This document shows positions 23,932 to 49,300 of a stretch of 64,000 nt of DNA, piece by piece (position 1 is the first letter of the stretch; every line of letters starts with the position of its first letter). The stretch is from Tubiluchus corallicola (lineage: Eukaryota > Priapulida > Priapulimorpha > Priapulimorphida > Tubiluchidae), in assembly GCA_030141605.1 (NCBI GenBank), contig JAQGDQ010000007.1, positions 607,173 to 671,172 of the forward strand. The letters run 5' to 3'. The notes under the pieces are model-generated. The model did no database searches, had not been told where the DNA came from, and was given only the letters and a program-made list of their open reading frames with translations. The position numbers were made by a program, and so were the translations under genes.

Positions 23932-24890
23932 TGTTGGGAGCCGAGTGGACCACTGCGCCAAGTAGACCAATTGGTCTACTTGGGCTAGCCCAAGTAGACC
24001 GCGGTCTACATGGGCTAGCCCAAATAGACGGCGGTCTACTTGGGCTGCCCAAGTAGGACACTAGAGACAGGTCGCGAATTGAGTCGTTAAGTGTACTGAC
24101 ACCGTCCGTTGTGCTTGTTTCTGTAATAATAATAATTAAAAACGTTAGTACACGTTGAATAATTTATTATACATCTAATAAAATAAAAGAATTTTATTCT
24201 GAGCTGGTAGAAGCACCGCGAGGAGGTCGAGAGGTTGGACTTAATTAGCTCAGCAAAAATTTTTTTGATGGCTACCTTGCCTTTGAAGCGATCAGTTTAT
24301 GCCCACTCATACATACACACAGTGATTGCTATTTCAGTTCAAAATCAATTTTCGTTTTGTTTTGAAAATATCAGTTTGTTCATAGGGCAACATCGCTATA
24401 ACAAACCAATATTTTTCATCCACACTGAGCATTTGGAATTAATGTTAGAAAAATTTATCAGCTGCATTTTTATAAACATGTTTATGCAATTCAAGTAGGA
24501 AAATATTTGACTGAATTAGCAATGCACTTTCACAGAATGCAATACAAAATAAAAATAAATATGACTATGGAAACAATAATAAATACGAGCAAAGTAAATA
24601 ACAGGCTAAGCTACAACAATATTATAAAATAACATTTTGGTTGGGACTCAAAAAACTCAAAAAAGTTATTACTAGTAGCACAATTAACCAAAACTTGACA
24701 AAAGGCAAAACTTGACAAAAGTTCATAAACACTGGAATATTCTCACTTAATATTTAAGTCTACAGCCAAACAATCCTACATCTAACACCTACATTTATCG
24801 CTAGTGTCCTACTTGGGCTGCCCATGTAGGACACTACTTTTAGCGCATCAAATGGTCTACTTGGCGCAGTGGTCCACTCGGCTCCCAACA
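23932..24890. mobile_element. Palindrome-rich DNA element with 38-bp perfect terminal inverted repeats
   Basis: The left end TGTTGGGAGCCGAGTGGACC... and the right end are perfect inverted repeats for 38 bp (23932-23969 and 24853-24890), flanked by the 5-bp direct repeat GCTAA (23927-23931 and 24891-24895). Just inside the left end are perfect palindromes: 22 bp at 23960-23981 and 28 bp at 23973-24000, then two diverged versions up to about 24060. A matching hairpin (CTACTTGGGCTGCCCATGTAGG) lies at about 24809-24830 near the right end. No transposase coding seen. A non-autonomous TIR element of uncertain superfamily; 5-bp duplications are unlike hAT (8) or Tc1/mariner (TA). Confidence 0.8.
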
Positions 24891-26840
24891 GCTAAAACTA
24901 AGCAACGCCAACGCCTCATGCACTCGTGCAGCGTATTTATAACATGAGTTTTGCCGGTGCTTTAATGCAGTTCCGCTCATGGCGCATTCTTCACAGATTT
25001 TAGTTCCGTGTCACCCTTGTGCTTATGTCAGGTAATTAGCTGTTTATCCTTTACTGTATCCCAGTAGCAAGATACTTCCCGTATGTGATAAGCGTTTTTG
25101 TAAGTTCACATTAAGTATTAATTAAACTTTCCATTCTTTACACGTGTTGCGTGCTAATAAAATTTTCGTTACAGTCAAACTGCGAAAACTGATTTTGAAG
25201 TGCCGTCACGGTCAAAATCATGCCCAGTACGCTTCGCTGTAATCCCTTACGAATTTAAAAGTGTAGGGCGCGAAGTATTGAACAAAATATTTCTAAAATG
25301 TCTTTACGACACACTAGAACTAGTACTTAGTAGTAGTAGAAGTTTGGGTGCGCATGGTTAGAACAAATGCTGAGAAAAAACAACAACTCGCTAATTGGTG
25401 ATGGTATTAGAGGTTATGATTAAGAGGTGAAACAGGAAAATCAAACATGGTGTGGATGCAGACTAAAAACATGGTTAGATTTACAAAATCTCTTTATAGT
25501 ACAATAAAACATGATTAATAAAAGAATCGCTAATAAGTTTTGAGGAATGGTTAAACTGAATAGATAGATCTAGAACTAGAGAAAGGATAGCAAAAAGACT
25601 AAAGTCACCTAGTCTGCTATCCTTTACCGAATATAGATAAAATGACTTTTAGACACTGGTGGGCATTAATGTTATCAGTTTAACTTAGGAAACATTAATA
25701 ATTTTAAAATTATGACATTTGCTATATTAAGTAATCCAGAGTAAAGAAAATATGTGTACTTTAATTAGTGGGCAACAAAATAAGGTCAATCTTGTATAAA
25801 CTATAAATAGCACTTTGATTTTATGTGAAAAACAGGTCAAAATTGTTATGTAATGATAAAAACACTTTGGGTTAATAATGCAAATTAATCAACAACAAGA
25901 GATACATTTTGATTTGAGTTCAACTTCATTATTTCTAGGCTTATTGATTAAGAATAAATGTACTGACTTAGACAATGATACTAAATAATATAATTTTCCG
26001 TATGCCGATAAGACAAACATTTAGCTATATAGGTTTTTTAGTAATTTTGTAAAGGAGAGGTAAGACTTGTGCAATCTGTGATTTGTAGAGTTATAAGTAA
26101 CAGCATTCAAAGTACGAATCGATAGCTCGTTATTCAATAATTGAAAAAAAATTTAATTGAGTATTAAAATATATTTTCTGAGCCATAGATTCATGCCATG
26201 CTGTAGTATTTCAGTTTTATGAATATTAATGTAGTTAGGGTTATTTAGTTAGGTAAAGAAAATATAATGATTGTGTTTACTTAAGTTATATAATGACAAT
26301 AATGTATTGTAACCTTAATACCAACTTTAACTCGATAAAAAAAAGTAACAAGGCCGATTTTGCTCTAAATCTTGCTGTGAGTAAAAATTAGTTGGTAAAA
26401 TTAATTACTAGTATAATGTGAAGCAAAATTTGTGTAAAAGTGTATTGGTTTGCCAAATCATCCTATCAAAGCATGTTGCCAAGGGCCATAGAGCCAAGCA
26501 GCAGTATGTAATTATTATTACAAAACACTGGTTAAGAAGTAAATTAATGGTTCAACTGACTGATACTGCAGAGACAAAAGTGTTTCACAAAGAAGTAAAC
26601 ACCTATAATTAGGTCAAAAGAGCTCGCTTCTTTAAGCTTGAAAAGCTGATAATATAAAAACTATTAGCTCTGTAGATCAAACTCTACTCATCCTAATGAC
26701 AATTATATTGTTAATTTATTAAATTGAAAATTAAAGTTTAATTAATCATTTATTATTATTTTTTGATATTATTATTAAATCAAAAAAGGAAAATTGACAC
26801 TGCAGTTAAGGATAACATGCTTTAAAAGCAATTAATGTAA
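24891..26840. other. Intergenic, no gene seen
   Basis: AT-rich sequence with only short frames and no recognisable coding, RNA or mobile-element signature. Confidence 0.4.
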
Positions 26841-26913
26841 CCCTGTTGCTCTTGGTGTGGTACTTGGGCCAGCCCGTGTACCGCTTGCTCTACCTGGGAT
26901 AGTCCATGTAGAT

Positions 26914-27410
26914 CAGGGGTGTGCAAATTATCTGACTGGCCGGGCCACATTAAACTTTCCCGCAATTCCTGCGGGCCACAGGCATAAATCAAGGAGCGAA
27001 GTACAGAAAGGCCTAATAACGATTTTTTGCATCCGACCAGCGTACATCATTACTACTACACTCAAGAAACTATTTTAGAAGTTATTAAAATTTATATTAC
27101 AAACCATATATTTCTACTTTCAGGACAGATAGTGGTAATTTCATTGCAATGCATATTAGTAATGTGTATCACACAGTCTGAGTAGTACAGTGACATTAAG
27201 CTACAACCGTCTTGTAAGGGTTAATGACATCCGATCTAGTAGAAAAAACTACCCGCACTATCTTTGGGATCGTGGCACGGACTTCAGCTGGATACACTCA
27301 ATTAATCGCCTGGGCCGCACTTTCATTAGGTTGACAAATCTCTTCGCGGGCCGCACAAATTCTCTCGGCGGGCCGCAAGTGGCCCGCGGGCCGCAATTTG
27401 CACACCCCTG
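26914..27410. mobile_element. Non-autonomous hAT-type element, copy 1 (497 bp), 8-bp target duplication
   Basis: Ends CAGGGGTGTGCAAATT and AATTTGCACACCCCTG are inverted repeats flanked by identical 8-bp ATGTAGAT (26906-26913 and 27411-27418). The subterminal regions are GC-rich with GGCCCGCGGGCC-type strings, as in Charlie-like hAT elements. Closely related to the copy at 28474-28966 but in the opposite orientation. Open frames across it come from the repeat and are not genes. Confidence 0.92.
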
Positions 27411-28250
27411 ATGTAGATACTTCGCTCCCGACAAAAATATTAAGTTCTTGAAACACACGAAATGAGACAAAACACGAATTGCAAAATAAAGATGACGTCA
27501 TTTCCGCTCCAACAACCATGAAAAAGTGTTCTGGGGTTTTTACAGTAGAAACTCTCTAATATGTCTGACTGGATTTTCCTACTTCCTAGTTTGTAATATT
27601 TCATAATTTATAAACATTGAAAACAATTAATTCCTGTTCTTGCTGTATGTGCTCAGCTAACAATATGGCAATATTAAGCAGATATTGATAAATTGCTCCC
27701 AGATTCGTTCACTTTTGTAAAGTACATGCTCTACATTTATCACTGATATTCATGTTGCTTGCAGTCCTACTGATTGTGATCATATGCCAGCACTTTTTGC
27801 ATTTCTGCACTTTAACACTTTTTATATAACATTTTTTCAATTGCTTGTATTTTATTTTGAAAATATGAAACTTTTATAGGGCTGAATTATTCAGGTATAG
27901 ATATAACAGGATAATAATAGACAGTAGCTGTTATGAACTTATGATGTGTGAACATGTTTTGTAGTAAGTGATGCTTCAGTTTGAAAGGAAGCAAGGTTAT
28001 AAACTAAATAAAGTGAAGAAAATCACACAACATTTATTCATAATGTTTATTTGTATGTGAAAAATGTAGTAGTAAGCTCTTAGCTATGTTTTACCTTATT
28101 GAACTTATTGAAACTTGTTTTTTAACTTAGTGCAATGCCACTTGTCTAACGAAATCTTTTACAACGCTAAGGTTCGTTATTCACGTCTGCTAAGAAATCG
28201 TGCTTCAAAACTAACTGTGCAAAGATAACTGCTTTTTTCTTGTATTGCAG
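27411..28250 (+). promoter_or_regulatory. Candidate TRAF7 promoter / 5' UTR region with a consensus CRE
   Basis: A perfect CRE palindrome TGACGTCA at 27493-27500 is followed at once by TTTCCGC (an ETS-like core), a common arrangement in housekeeping promoters. It lies about 0.8 kb upstream of the first recognised TRAF7 exon, whose 5' boundary is a splice acceptor (TTGTATTGCAG ending at 28250), so a non-coding first exon somewhere here is expected. Start site and donor not identified; low confidence. Confidence 0.3.
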
Positions 28251-28269
28251 GTTACTGTGTGTGTATAAC

Positions 28270-28282
28270 ATGTTCTTAGACA

Positions 28283-28290
<8 letters not shown>
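28270..28290 (+). promoter_or_regulatory. Short uORF overlapping the TRAF7 start codon
   Basis: ATG TTC TTA GAC AAT GTC TAG, six codons plus stop, starts 13 bases before the TRAF7 ATG (28283) in another frame and ends just past it. If transcribed in the mature 5' UTR it could dampen initiation at the main start. Inferred from sequence only. Confidence 0.35.
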
Positions 28291-41208
<12,918 letters not shown>

Positions 41209-41860
41209 GTGAGCAACAAGCCATGTTTTTACATCAGGACTAACAAGTTGCCAAAAATGACACAGGTATCTACTATTGCCATGTATAGGACCTGGGAGAA
41301 GTACTTAATGATTCACATTGTTTTACATACTACATACTATAACATAATTTACATTTCACGTCGTCATTGTTTTGTTGATAATGATCGCAATGCTTTTTGT
41401 GTTTTTAATTATGGAGAATGATGTATTGAAAACTTAAAGTAGAATGGACTGATTAGCATGCATTATTATTATTTATTCTTTTTAATTGTGTCAGTTTTGC
41501 AGCAGTGATTGAATACAAGTTAAAACCGCTTCAAAAACATGTTATGATGAAAAATGTTTACGGAAAATCAGTGATTTCATCACATTTCATCATTTTCGAA
41601 TTAAAACAGACTTTCTGAAAATACTTTTTCTGTGAAAATGTTGTGTTTAAAATGAAGTGATCGTTTAATAATAATGTTCCAAGTATTGAATACCTAAGTT
41701 TAGATTGGATTTTAGCAAATAATATTTTATTTTAATTTTAATGATGGTAGTATAAAGTTCTAATGTTTTCTCAGTATTATGATATGTGAAAAAAAATTAT
41801 TAAATTTCTTGAGCTTTAGTTTTTATAGTAATATAAATAAAAACTTGATACTTTTTTATT
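41209..41860 (+). other. TRAF7 3' UTR with AATAAA
   Basis: Follows the TGA of TRAF7 (41206-41208). The AATAAA hexamer at 41836-41841 is the first good polyadenylation signal I see and would give a 3' UTR of about 0.65 kb. No coding signal. Confidence 0.5.
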
Positions 41861-43042
41861 AAACAATAATTTATAGCATTGTTTGAGATGTCGATATTTA
41901 CAATTAAAACAAATCTGAAAAAAATCTAAGCATTTTAAGATAAAACAAGTAGACAGAAAGCTTAATGTTACTATCCAAGCAGCAGTCAGCTGAGAATTAT
42001 AATACACGCGATTATGAAAATGTTCACGATACAAAACAACAGATACTTCTAAATGTAATGACAATCCAACATTTTCGTTTCAATATCTAAAATCCCTTTC
42101 TGTTTTTGTGCATTTCCATCATCACATTCACGACAACCAATGACTTTGGTAGTTTTAGAAATATGCTCAAATTACTCTGTAGAAAGAAAGTGGTAGATAG
42201 CAGCATGCATTTAATTGCAGTGCTTTTCAGTAAGTATTAATTAGGGCTGTAATTATACACTTAGGTCACGATACAATACGTATCGCGATACACGTGAGTT
42301 GATGCTTGCAGACTTTATGACAAAAAACTAGATGAAGCAGTTGATAATAAATGCTAAACAAAAATCGACAAACTGACTTATTTATTACTTGTGTAATGTG
42401 TAGGCTATTGTTTGTATTATAAGTTCCAAAAATGCAAAACATATCAATACTTTAGGTTTAAAAATTGCTTGTGGGTTTTCTGATTCACTTTTGCCATGTC
42501 ACAGGTGTAAACAATGTAATTAGCCTACTACAGATTAAACACCTTGCATTTTGACTGCTTTGGCTGTTGCAGAGCCTGTCTTAAGTCAACTACTGTTCAC
42601 TGAGTGATTGAGAGGTATCTACAGCACAATCTACAACTTAACTTACTTCATATCATTTTTATCAGTATGCAGTCAAATGTGTGCTAATTTGCTAAATATC
42701 ATTTGACTTAGTATTAATTGTAGTTTTAATCTGCCTTTTAATTTTAAGTATGATTTTAAACATTCTCAGACCTTAACAAGAACTGTTCCCTACCTATTTT
42801 TTAGTATTTTCCTACCTAATCTATCCATTTAGCTTTACTCTAAAAAAAATAATTTGGATTCGTTAAATGCCAGAATAATGAAATCTACGGGTTTTCATTA
42901 TAAATCAAATCGAGAGACAAAACTAAGGTAAAGTGTCAATTCCTTCATGCTTCCAGACTTGCACATTAACTAACAATGCATAATTCGCTGACAAAACAGG
43001 CTGTCAAAGGCTTTTATGATGTTGCAGAATACAGGGCAAGTC
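41861..43042. other. Short intergenic gap between convergent TRAF7 and FOXRED1
   Basis: No gene recognised. Around 42244-42295 is GGGCTGTAATTATACA followed by CGATACAATACGTATCGCGATAC, which resembles one end of some hAT elements; no matching second end or target duplication was found. Confidence 0.4.
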
Positions 43043-43316
43043 TTTATTTTTCAACTCTCCTCAGTGTGACTTGTTTAATCACTGCACTAGTGTCATGTCT
43101 TACTGACGGCACACATTCATTGATGCTCATACTTGCTAACTAAAGACACCACACAGCATGTTCGACTGACATTGTGCAAATTCTACTTCAACTACTACGA
43201 CCTTCCATAGTAAGACGGGGTCACATCTGTTCTATACTCCTTTCTTAAAATTCAGTTTCATGCAGCTTCAGAACATCCAGATTCGAAAGAATATTGATTC
43301 GTGATGCTGCGTAAAA
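43043..43316 (-). other. Probable FOXRED1 3' UTR
   Basis: Downstream of the FOXRED1 stop on the minus strand, with an AATAAA hexamer (TTTATT on the plus strand) at 43043-43048. No coding content. Confidence 0.4.
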
Positions 43317-46300
43317 TCATACTATACAGTTTTCACAAATTGGATTATCGTCGATGATTCGTTCAAAACTGAAGCATTCTAAGTCGATTGTTTTATATTG
43401 ACCGTCCAAGAAGCGTTCCATGACCGCCCGACCGATCGCAGGCGCCTGCTGAATCCCGTGTCCACTGAAACCATTTGCAAAAAAGAAATTTTCATGAATC
43501 GGATGTGGGCCAATGATGGCATTCTGATCAAATGTATTGTAATCGTAATAACCAGCCCAAGCCGCTTTTACCTGCAAACAAAATCAAATATCACAATTAG
43601 CAGCCTTAGTCACTAATTTGTAGATTTGCCATCACTTTTCACTACTAGTGCCTACTACACAGACAATAGCATATGCAGCTTATACACTACAAATAATTTT
43701 GATGTTGTGACTAGAATTATTAAATTTGCACCTCGGGGAAACGCTGACTGTAAGGTGACAGCTAACAAACACATTCACTGGAGCTCTCTTTTCGGTTTAG
43801 GTCTCTTGTTAAAAATAGACCTATATGTGGACCTTTACTAAACTTGGAAAGCGTACTCAATAAACACAGGCGAAGCCTACCAAATCAATATAGTAACTGC
43901 AGTATTATTCTGCACCTAAAGTTATGAAGAGTCGAAAAACAATGAAATTTAGGCCACATCAGGGCTGAACTGGACATAGAATAAAATGACTTCTTCCTAT
44001 TCCAGTATATTCATGTACGTGCACCAAAACTTGGTTTTAAACTAGCAAGTTACAGTAATTTAATTATGGCACCACAATTTTAGCTGCACAAAATAATATG
44101 GTTACAGATGGACATATGATTCCAGCATAAACAGTTTCTATACTCTACTTAAAAACTAGTTATCAAATGTTATAGTAAGCCCTTTCTTCTAACAACTGTT
44201 CACTACGACACAGCCGTTCACAAAGTTCCAGATTTTGAATATGGCCGGGAAAAGGGTACCATTGATGGCAGAGAATGACCATATTAGTACATGTTTGTTT
44301 AATCATGAGCTACAGCGAAGCAGCCAATATCAGCTGTACAAGAGTTCCCCAGTGACATAGCCACGGAAAAAGGTACCAGTGATAAAAGAGAATAAATCCT
44401 CTAGTATATTTAATTGTGTGAGTTTCTCTGTGGCCGTCAACATAACTGAGGATGCTCCCAGTGAACGGAAGAAGCTGAAAATTGAAAATTCCCTTGGAAA
44501 AAGAGGGTTCTAATTAGCATGAGCTCAAAAAGCCCCTGTATTGCAGTCAATCTTATTGTGAATGTTGACCAGTACATAGTAGAGAAGTATACTATCTACC
44601 AAGGATGATCCTCTAAGATGAAACACTGAAACAGCACAAAAGCTTTGCTTCATGTTTTGACACACGCATACGTGGTACCTCAATGAGAGAAATAATAGAG
44701 TAGCAAATGAGCAGTTTTCTCAGTCGCTTATGGCTATCTATCACATGCTAACTAAGTCATAGTTGCTTATACTTGTAGTTAAGTACACACCATGACCTCT
44801 CACCTGTTCTCTTTGACACTGCTGTCAGTCTGTGTAATAAACAATCATCTGGACAATCCTATGGGTAATTTTATACTAACAGCAAAATGAAGGCAAAGTA
44901 TAACTACGTAAAGTCAGTTAATGTATTTAGAGAGTTAAGCATCATCAAATCTGGTTAGTAACTGGAAGGCATGCAACTATGCGTCTGGGAGCAAGCTCTT
45001 AAACCCACGCGACAGCCTGCATGTTAACATATAGTATCACGGTTACTTGGGAACTGAGGCCTGAGAGAATTTCATGATGTTCTACAAAAATTATAGGGCG
45101 ACTGTTCAGTTTGTTTTAAATAAACCCAGCCCATTTTCCTTTGATAAAGTTTCTTTATTTAATTAGTTAAATGCAAATTAGTTAGCCTACACAACTGTAA
45201 ACGCCTTAATCAGTTAATGTTAATCTATGGCTTCTATTAACTGGAACTTCCTGCAACGTACCACTAGACTACAACACCATAAATAATGCGCAGACATTCA
45301 TTCAGTTACTGCAAGGTGTTTTTCAGAACGACCAATAGAGTTATTTTAAAAAGCACGTGATACCAGAGCTATAATAATCTACCAATTAAATACACACACG
45401 CGCTCTATTTGTCCCGCCCCTAGTCCTGCATAGACAAATGACTCCCATTGTTTCCCGAAGCCTTGGTTGGCTCAGCTTTCGGAGTCGATAAGGAGTTACG
45501 ACATTGACGTTGCTTTCAAAAGACAAATCGAAAGGTCAAAGAAGAGAAGATGATTTATAAATTTTTATTATTGGTAATGTTGATAACGGTAGTATGGGGT
45601 CAAAAAGACAACCAGCGAGGAGGTTCTAGTATGAACCGCGTGGTTTTGACGATACTTCACACAAACGATTTGGATTCACGAATTGAGCAAACTGACGAAA
45701 ATAAATCTATTTGTGATGGTGATGACTTATGCTGGGGTGGATATGCACGACTAATAACCGAGGTATCTAACAATAATAATAATATACGTACATTGTCATG
45801 CAATCATTTCCCTTCCTCTTCTCTCTCTCTCGCTCTTTCTGTCTCCCTAGATCTAGCCTGTACGTATTTAGAGCTGTATCAAGCATCAATATGTTTTTGA
45901 AGTCTATGCTCGGAAAAGTTTGTTCTTTATATTACATGTATTATCGTTAGTGAAATTTTATGATTTTTACGCACTTATTTTTTTGCAATCGCTGTGTGTA
46001 TTTAATGTTTAATGCTTTTTCTTTATTTGATATGAACGTACGTTGGAAACAAAAATTCATGTTAACTGAATTACCATAACTGCCTACCTAAGTGCATTGC
46101 CTGCCTGCTTGCCAGTTGCCACTTACTTGCCTTTGCCTATCTATCTACCTACATAATTTCTTACCTATTCACTTGCCTTACTACATACCAATTTATCTGC
46201 CTAGGACCAAATTCCCTAAACAATCTAGTTACTTGGACATAACGACGTTTGAACACACTGTTCTGTTCCACTTCATTGGACTCTGCTATATTATGTTTCA

Positions 46301-49300
46301 TGTCATATTGTTTCATTCTTTGCTGATCTGTGCTGTACTGTTCAGTCTGTTGCGATCTGATTTGTTCCATTCCGTTTATTTTACTCTATTTTCCTCAATT
46401 CTTTTGCAAGTTGATTCTTTCCATATTAGTTATACAATTATTACTTTTTACAGTTACACAGAAACTATCATATTAATTATATTATTAGCCTATTATTATA
46501 TTAATAATAATATTAATGAATTACTTGCAAGTAATGAGTTAATGAGTTAGGTAGATACATTGATAGGCAGGCAGTTAAGCAGGCAGGTAGGCAGGTAAGT
46601 AAGTAAATATGCAGATAGGTAAGTAGGTTTGTTGATAAGTACCTAGGTGGTCTGGCCTGTTTGCAACTAGTGAGGTAGGTAGATGGACAGGTAATTAGGT
46701 AGGCAGATGGTTAAGACTTGACAGTGTTCCTTGCAAAAATGTTTTGACACATGAGCAGTATGAATTTATTTTCAGCAATATAAATTTGTATAGTATGGTC
46801 CATGACCATGTTTGTCATGTGAATATGCCTGGTCCAGTGCAGTTTGATCATGCATGACTGGTCAGAGTGCAGAGTGCTCGAGACTATAACTTCTATTTAG
46901 AGTACACAGTAAATTGACTATACTTGTAGTCAGTGCAGTTATTCTAGTGTGACTGAGCAGTCTGAGGAGTTTCACATTTTGCTTCTTATCTTGAGCAATA
47001 ATTTAAATATTCCCAACCTTTTAATCATACCACTGTCTCTACCTCGTGTGTCTGTACTGCCTAGTTTTGCAACTCTATGTATTAGTTTTCTAGTTAGTCA
47101 ATGTTATGACTCGATCTGACCGATGTCCTGAGTCCTTGACCCTTCGACAATGTCACCATTCACCACATCACTGTCAAGGCCATTAGCCAAACATTGCAAG
47201 TTTCATGATGCATACTCATTTGCATTTTTAATAAGGATTTTTGATGGTGTTAACAATGAGAAAGACGACAATGCAAGGACTGGCTACTTGGACCCCTTCT
47301 TTGAATGGGCCAAATTAAGTGACAAGTAAGTTCACAGGTTCACAGTAATCGATGCATAGAGAAAGAAAATGCACACCAAAAATTTTGACTTGGTAAAAAT
47401 ATCTGAGGAAGAAGTGTTCAAATAAAAATGTGACATATGTACATTGAAATATATCGACTATATATCAAGACTCAGAGCCTGATCTTGTTTCATTACAGGT
47501 CAATAGTTATTACATCAACCTGAATAAATCAACCTCAGCTAACATTACCTTACATCAACCTCAGCTAAGCTTATTTTGTTGAATAATTGATGACCTCAGA
47601 ATGAAAGCACATGCAAAACACTGCAATATGTCATTACTTTCCCACCATTGTCAAATTGCTCAAAAATGTAATATCTTTTGTCCTGTGCAATACATCATTG
47701 TGTACAGCAAATATATACATGAACATATGTCATCAGGCTACAAAAGATGCCAGATAATAACTGACTTTAAAAGTGACCTGGAGATCATCATATAATTGTC
47801 TAGTTACATCACAAAGAAAATTGCTAAAACATATTATAAATGATCAAACTGCAAATTGCAAATGGCCTCAGGGCTTTCCTATTTTAATTATAAAGGCATT
47901 CTGTCTGCTCACTAGTGGTTAAGTACATATATGTCTAGATAGTGTGTAGTCACACTTATCTAGTGCTTAAATATTGTGATTATTTTAGGTTAAGAAAGCT
48001 AGAGCCACAGAAGAGAACGTTTTACTGATGGACGCTGGAGAACAACAGGTCGGAACCTTGATGTACAATATCCATAAGTACCGCGTGATATCTTACTTCA
48101 TGAATCTCGCCGGGTATGATGTGGCTGTAAGTGTTAATATTTATCTACATTGGTTGAGTAATTCCATAGTTATTAGATATGTTGTACACAAGCAAAGCGG
48201 CCTTAAACAACAGAGGATTCTGTGACGTTATGTTGAGTAGCTGTTGTGTTATGTTGCCTTTCGGATCTTTTTTACACAAGCAGTTTAGTGTTTGCTGATT
48301 GAGTGATTTTTGTTCCTTCTGACTAGCTAATTCACACATCTCAAGCCACCCAGTCAAGATTAGCAAATACTCCAACAAAACTTTTTGCCAATCTGGATTA
48401 TCTGGTAGGCCTACTGCTTATTACCAAACAGTCATTCAACTCTTTTCAGTTTTTGAAATGTAAAAACTATTTGACCATGAATTTCTTACTCGACATCATC
48501 AGCCCGATTACTAAGAATTGTCTCTCTTCTAGCACTAATACTTGTAAGTTAACAAATGCTTACCCAAATCTGCGTAGTTTTCTAGTCCTTTGAACCACTC
48601 CTATATAAGGTGTCAGACTGTCAGCTATACTATTCGTATCTTTTGCTATTTGGGAAGTTATACCTGGGAAGTTTGGGCCTAACTTTTCAAAAGTTTTGAG
48701 CAGTAGCTGAACCACCAACTCAAGGTCACCACCTAACTGAGCTAACTCTCATGAGGTTTTCCAACTCCTTACAGTTCATGAGTTGCAATTCTCTAGCAAT
48801 TTTTTGGTTGCTCACAGCCATACTTGCTGTTATCGTACTAAAGCCTAGAAATCTAAATCCCCCACATATAGTCATTAGTCAAAGGCTGGTGTCCTTAGAG
48901 ATTTAATTAGGATGATACAATTTAGGGGCTTGATATCAAATCAGGTGTGGGAGCTGTAAGGAATAGAAGCAGTTTGACTTATGGCACATGAGCAAGTTTG
49001 AGGACAGGGTGAGACGAAGCTTGGGTTGTCATTGGTTTTCTGAACTTAGACACTTTTTCAACGGAATTAAAATGCATGAAGAACGTGACTCAGGAAATGT
49101 GGGATTCACATGGAAATTAGATCAGGTTTGCAAATCAGCTTTAGGTGTGTTGCTCTGGATGGTGGCATTTTCTAGAGATATCGCAGCTATTTCCAGTTGA
49201 ATATTAAGATATTGGCAATGTGAAGTTCGGCTTTTGGCAGCATTAGTCTTTAGGAATGGAGATGAGATGAAAGAATAGGTAATTTCAACTCCACTCGGCT

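Noticed and set aside
42244-42295. hAT-like single end with CGATACG palindromes
   Set aside because: No partner end or target duplication found, so not called as an element.
43398-43616. Plus-strand frame opposite FOXRED1 last exon
   Set aside because: Shadow of the conserved minus-strand exon.
46092-46550. 152-codon plus-strand frame
   Set aside because: Low-complexity tetranucleotide tract in intron 1, no domain.
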